Source of the DNA: an uncultured Hyphomonadaceae bacterium
Lineage (GTDB): Bacteria > Pseudomonadota > Alphaproteobacteria > Caulobacterales > Hyphomonadaceae
NCBI GenBank assembly: GCA_938049795.1
Contig: CALLCD010000043.1
Span: 1 to 15,067, forward strand
Direction of reading: 5' to 3'
DNA: 15,067 nt
The notes beneath the pieces are model-generated. The model had not been told where the DNA came from. It worked only from the letters and a program-made list of their open reading frames with translations, and made no database searches. The position numbers and the translations under genes were made by a program. This document shows, piece after piece, positions 13,385 to 15,067 of this stretch. Position 1 is the stretch's first letter, and the number at the start of each line of letters is the position of its first letter.

Positions 13385-14311
13385 ATGGCACTCAGGCATT
13401 TTCTGGATTTATGGCAAATGGACGCGGCGGATTTGCGCCGCATTCTCGACGATGCGCAGGCGACCAAGCGCGCGCGCGAAGGCTGGCCCAAGGGCCAGGT
13501 GGATGCCGATGCGCCGCTGGCCGGGCATACGCTGGCGATGATTTTCGAGAAAAGCTCGACGCGGACCCGCTACAGTTTCGACATGGCGATGCGCCAGCTT
13601 GGCGGCTCTGCGATTGTCACGTCGGCAGGCGATATGCAGCTTGGGCGCGGCGAGAGCATTCATGATACGGCGGTCGTTCTGTCCAATTATGTCGATGCGG
13701 TGATGATCCGCGCGAACCAGCATTCCGATGTTGAAGCCTTTGCCGAGGCGGCGTCTGTGCCGGTGATTAACGGGCTGACCGACCGCTCCCATCCATGCCA
13801 GATTATTGCCGATCTGATGACGCTGGAAGAACATGGGCTGGAATTGCCAAACACGCGGATTGCCTGGGTTGGCGACGGCAACAATGTTTGCGCGAGCTTT
13901 ATTCATGCGGCGGCGAAGTTTAACTACTCCTTGGCCATCGGCACCCCGTTCCGCTATGCGCCCGACGAGGAAGATGTTGATCTTGCCATCGAAATGGGCG
14001 CGAATATCGAGCTTTATGACAGTGCCGAAGAGGCGGTCGCGGGCGCGGATGTTGTCGTCACGGACACCTTTGTTTCAATGGGCGACAGCGATGCGGATGC
14101 GCGGCTGAGCGATCTGGAAGATTTTGCGGTCACCGTCGAACTGATGGAATTGGCGCGGCCTGACGCGGTGTTCCTGCATTGCTTGCCGGCGCACCGGGAC
14201 GAGGAAGTGGACGCGGAGGTTATTGACGGGCCGACCTCGCTCGTCTTCGAGGAGGCGGAAAACCGGCTTCATGCGCAGAAGGCTATTTTGAAATGGTGCC
14301 TTGAGGAATAG
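13385..14311 (+). CDS. argF: Ornithine carbamoyltransferase
   Basis: A 308-residue transcarbamylase joining carbamoyl phosphate and ornithine to give citrulline, the sixth step of arginine synthesis. Carbamoyl phosphate site: FEKSSTRTR (54-62), then GDMQLGRGES (82-91) and DRSHPCQIIADL (133-144). Ornithine site: WVGDGNNV (161-168), DTFVSMG (227-233, where most relatives have Trp for Phe) and FLHCLPAHR (263-271). These motifs mark OTCase rather than aspartate transcarbamylase. The length is usual. The ATG at 13385 has a good ribosome site, AGGGGG at 13374-13379. It follows dapD after a 99-base gap in which I see no convincing terminator or promoter. In many relatives argD precedes argF; here dapD does. 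The next gene, hslO, is a conserved neighbour. Confidence 0.95.
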   Translation: MALRHFLDLWQMDAADLRRILDDAQATKRAREGWPKGQVDADAPLAGHTLAMIFEKSSTRTRYSFDMAMRQLGGSAIVTSAGDMQLGRGESIHDTAVVLSNYVDAVMIRANQHSDVEAFAEAASVPVINGLTDRSHPCQIIADLMTLEEHGLELPNTRIAWVGDGNNVCASFIHAAAKFNYSLAIGTPFRYAPDEEDVDLAIEMGANIELYDSAEEAVAGADVVVTDTFVSMGDSDADARLSDLEDFAVTVELMELARPDAVFLHCLPAHRDEEVDAEVIDGPTSLVFEEAENRLHAQKAILKWCLEE

Positions 14312-14377
14312 GGCAGGCGGGCTTATCTAGCGCGCTCACGCTTTTATCCCTTCCGCCTTCAATATGGATTTGACGAA

Positions 14378-15067
14378 ATGACAGACACGCGCGCGCAAGA
14401 TGATCTGGTCGCCAATTTCCAGATTGAAGCCAAGCCCGTTCGCGGACGCATTGCGCGGCTTGGGGCAGGATCGCTTGCGCCGATACTCGACCGGCATGAC
14501 TATCCGACAGAGCTTGCGCGACTGCTGGGTGAAGCTGTGACGCTGGCGGCATTGGTCGGCTCCTCGCTGAAGTTTGAAGGACGGCTTTTGGTACAGGCCG
14601 AAGGCAGCGGCGCGGTGTCGCTCTTGGTTGGTGAGTATCGCACGGGCGGTGCGGTGCGCGGTTATGCCCGCTATGACAAAGCTTTGTGGGACAATCTTGA
14701 GCGGATCAACAAAGGCGGCCGCCCGCACATGCCGCAGCTTTTTGGCTCGGGCGCGCTGGCGCTGATCATGATTCAGGATGACCGCCCGACACAGCCCTAT
14801 CAGGGCGTTGTTCCGCTTGTGCGCGGGTCGCTGGCGGCGTGTGCGGAGGATTATTTCGCCCAGTCCGAACAGATCCCCACCAAAGTCGCTTTGTCCGTGG
14901 CTGAACATTCCGTGGGCGGCGGAAAGCCGCACTGGCGCTCTGGCGGCATGCTGGTGCAGAAGATTGCCGGCGATCAGGCGCGCGGGGACACAGAAGATGA
15001 CTGGAACGCCGCGCGCGCGATTTTCGCGACCCTCACGGATGGTGAGCTTGCCGACCCTGACCTCTCC
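14378..15067 (+). CDS. hslO: 33 kDa chaperonin HslO/Hsp33, N-terminal part (partial)
   Basis: The first 230 codons of a gene that runs off the right edge. The protein opens MTDTRAQDDLVANFQIEAKP; VRGRIARLG (21-29) and the block LVGSSLKFEGRLLVQAEG (59-76) are typical of Hsp33, as are VRGYAR (93-98), MIQDDRPTQPYQGVVPL (131-147) and YFAQSEQIPTKVALSV (159-174). Hsp33 is a cytosolic holdase that is activated when oxidative stress releases zinc from a C-terminal four-cysteine switch. That switch lies beyond the window, so its presence cannot be checked. The ATG at 14378 is the first in-frame one; an ATG at 14364 is out of frame and stops at once. The ribosome site is weak. It follows argF by 66 bases, a common alphaproteobacterial pairing. 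Confidence 0.93.
   Translation, partial: MTDTRAQDDLVANFQIEAKPVRGRIARLGAGSLAPILDRHDYPTELARLLGEAVTLAALVGSSLKFEGRLLVQAEGSGAVSLLVGEYRTGGAVRGYARYDKALWDNLERINKGGRPHMPQLFGSGALALIMIQDDRPTQPYQGVVPLVRGSLAACAEDYFAQSEQIPTKVALSVAEHSVGGGKPHWRSGGMLVQKIAGDQARGDTEDDWNAARAIFATLTDGELADPDLS

Overview
The window is a dense stretch of bacterial chromosome, GC-rich by eye, with no gap over 300 bases that lacks a gene. It carries 15 protein genes, two of them cut by the window ends. I see no tRNA, rRNA, insertion sequence or CRISPR array. Gene order and protein types point to an alphaproteobacterium: prmC next to a DUF4167 gene, rpmH-rnpA-yidC-engB-argB followed by a pyrimidine 5'-nucleotidase and dapD, argF next to hslO, CTTGAC-like -35 boxes, and a sequence matching the CtrA consensus. 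Hyphomonadaceae, Maricaulales or relatives would fit, but the sequence alone does not fix the family.

Layout. Positions 1-1084 (+) hold the prmC tail and a DUF4167 gene. Positions 1113-5748 (-) hold four co-directional genes, in order of transcription: an exported DUF547 protein, a TVP38/TMEM64 (DedA-like) membrane protein, a MerA/Lpd-like flavoprotein disulfide reductase, and a membrane sensor histidine kinase with no response regulator beside it. An extended -10 and an operator-like inverted repeat precede the first gene, and a terminator-like hairpin sits between the second and third. Positions 6004-11729 (+) hold a compact run in which many ends overlap: rpmH, rnpA, yidC, engB, argB, a secreted double-DUF1036 protein and a HAD nucleotidase. 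It begins at a good TTGACG/TATCGA promoter. Next come a convergent msrB-like Tat lipoprotein gene (11726-12295, -), dapD (+), argF (+) and the start of hslO (+).

How the genes fit together. The rpmH run joins ribosome assembly (L34, EngB), tRNA processing (RnpA) and membrane protein insertion (YidC) with arginine synthesis (ArgB; ArgF further on) and probable nucleotide salvage. dapD supplies the lysine/diaminopimelate pathway. PrmC, MsrB-like and HslO belong to protein modification, repair and redox chaperoning.

Most worth a second look: the four-gene DUF547/TVP38/MerA-like/kinase cluster, whose substrate is unknown; the DUF1036-PGB-DUF1036 protein with duplicated four-cysteine patterns; the CtrA-type box on the dapD promoter; and the divergent lipidated MsrB.
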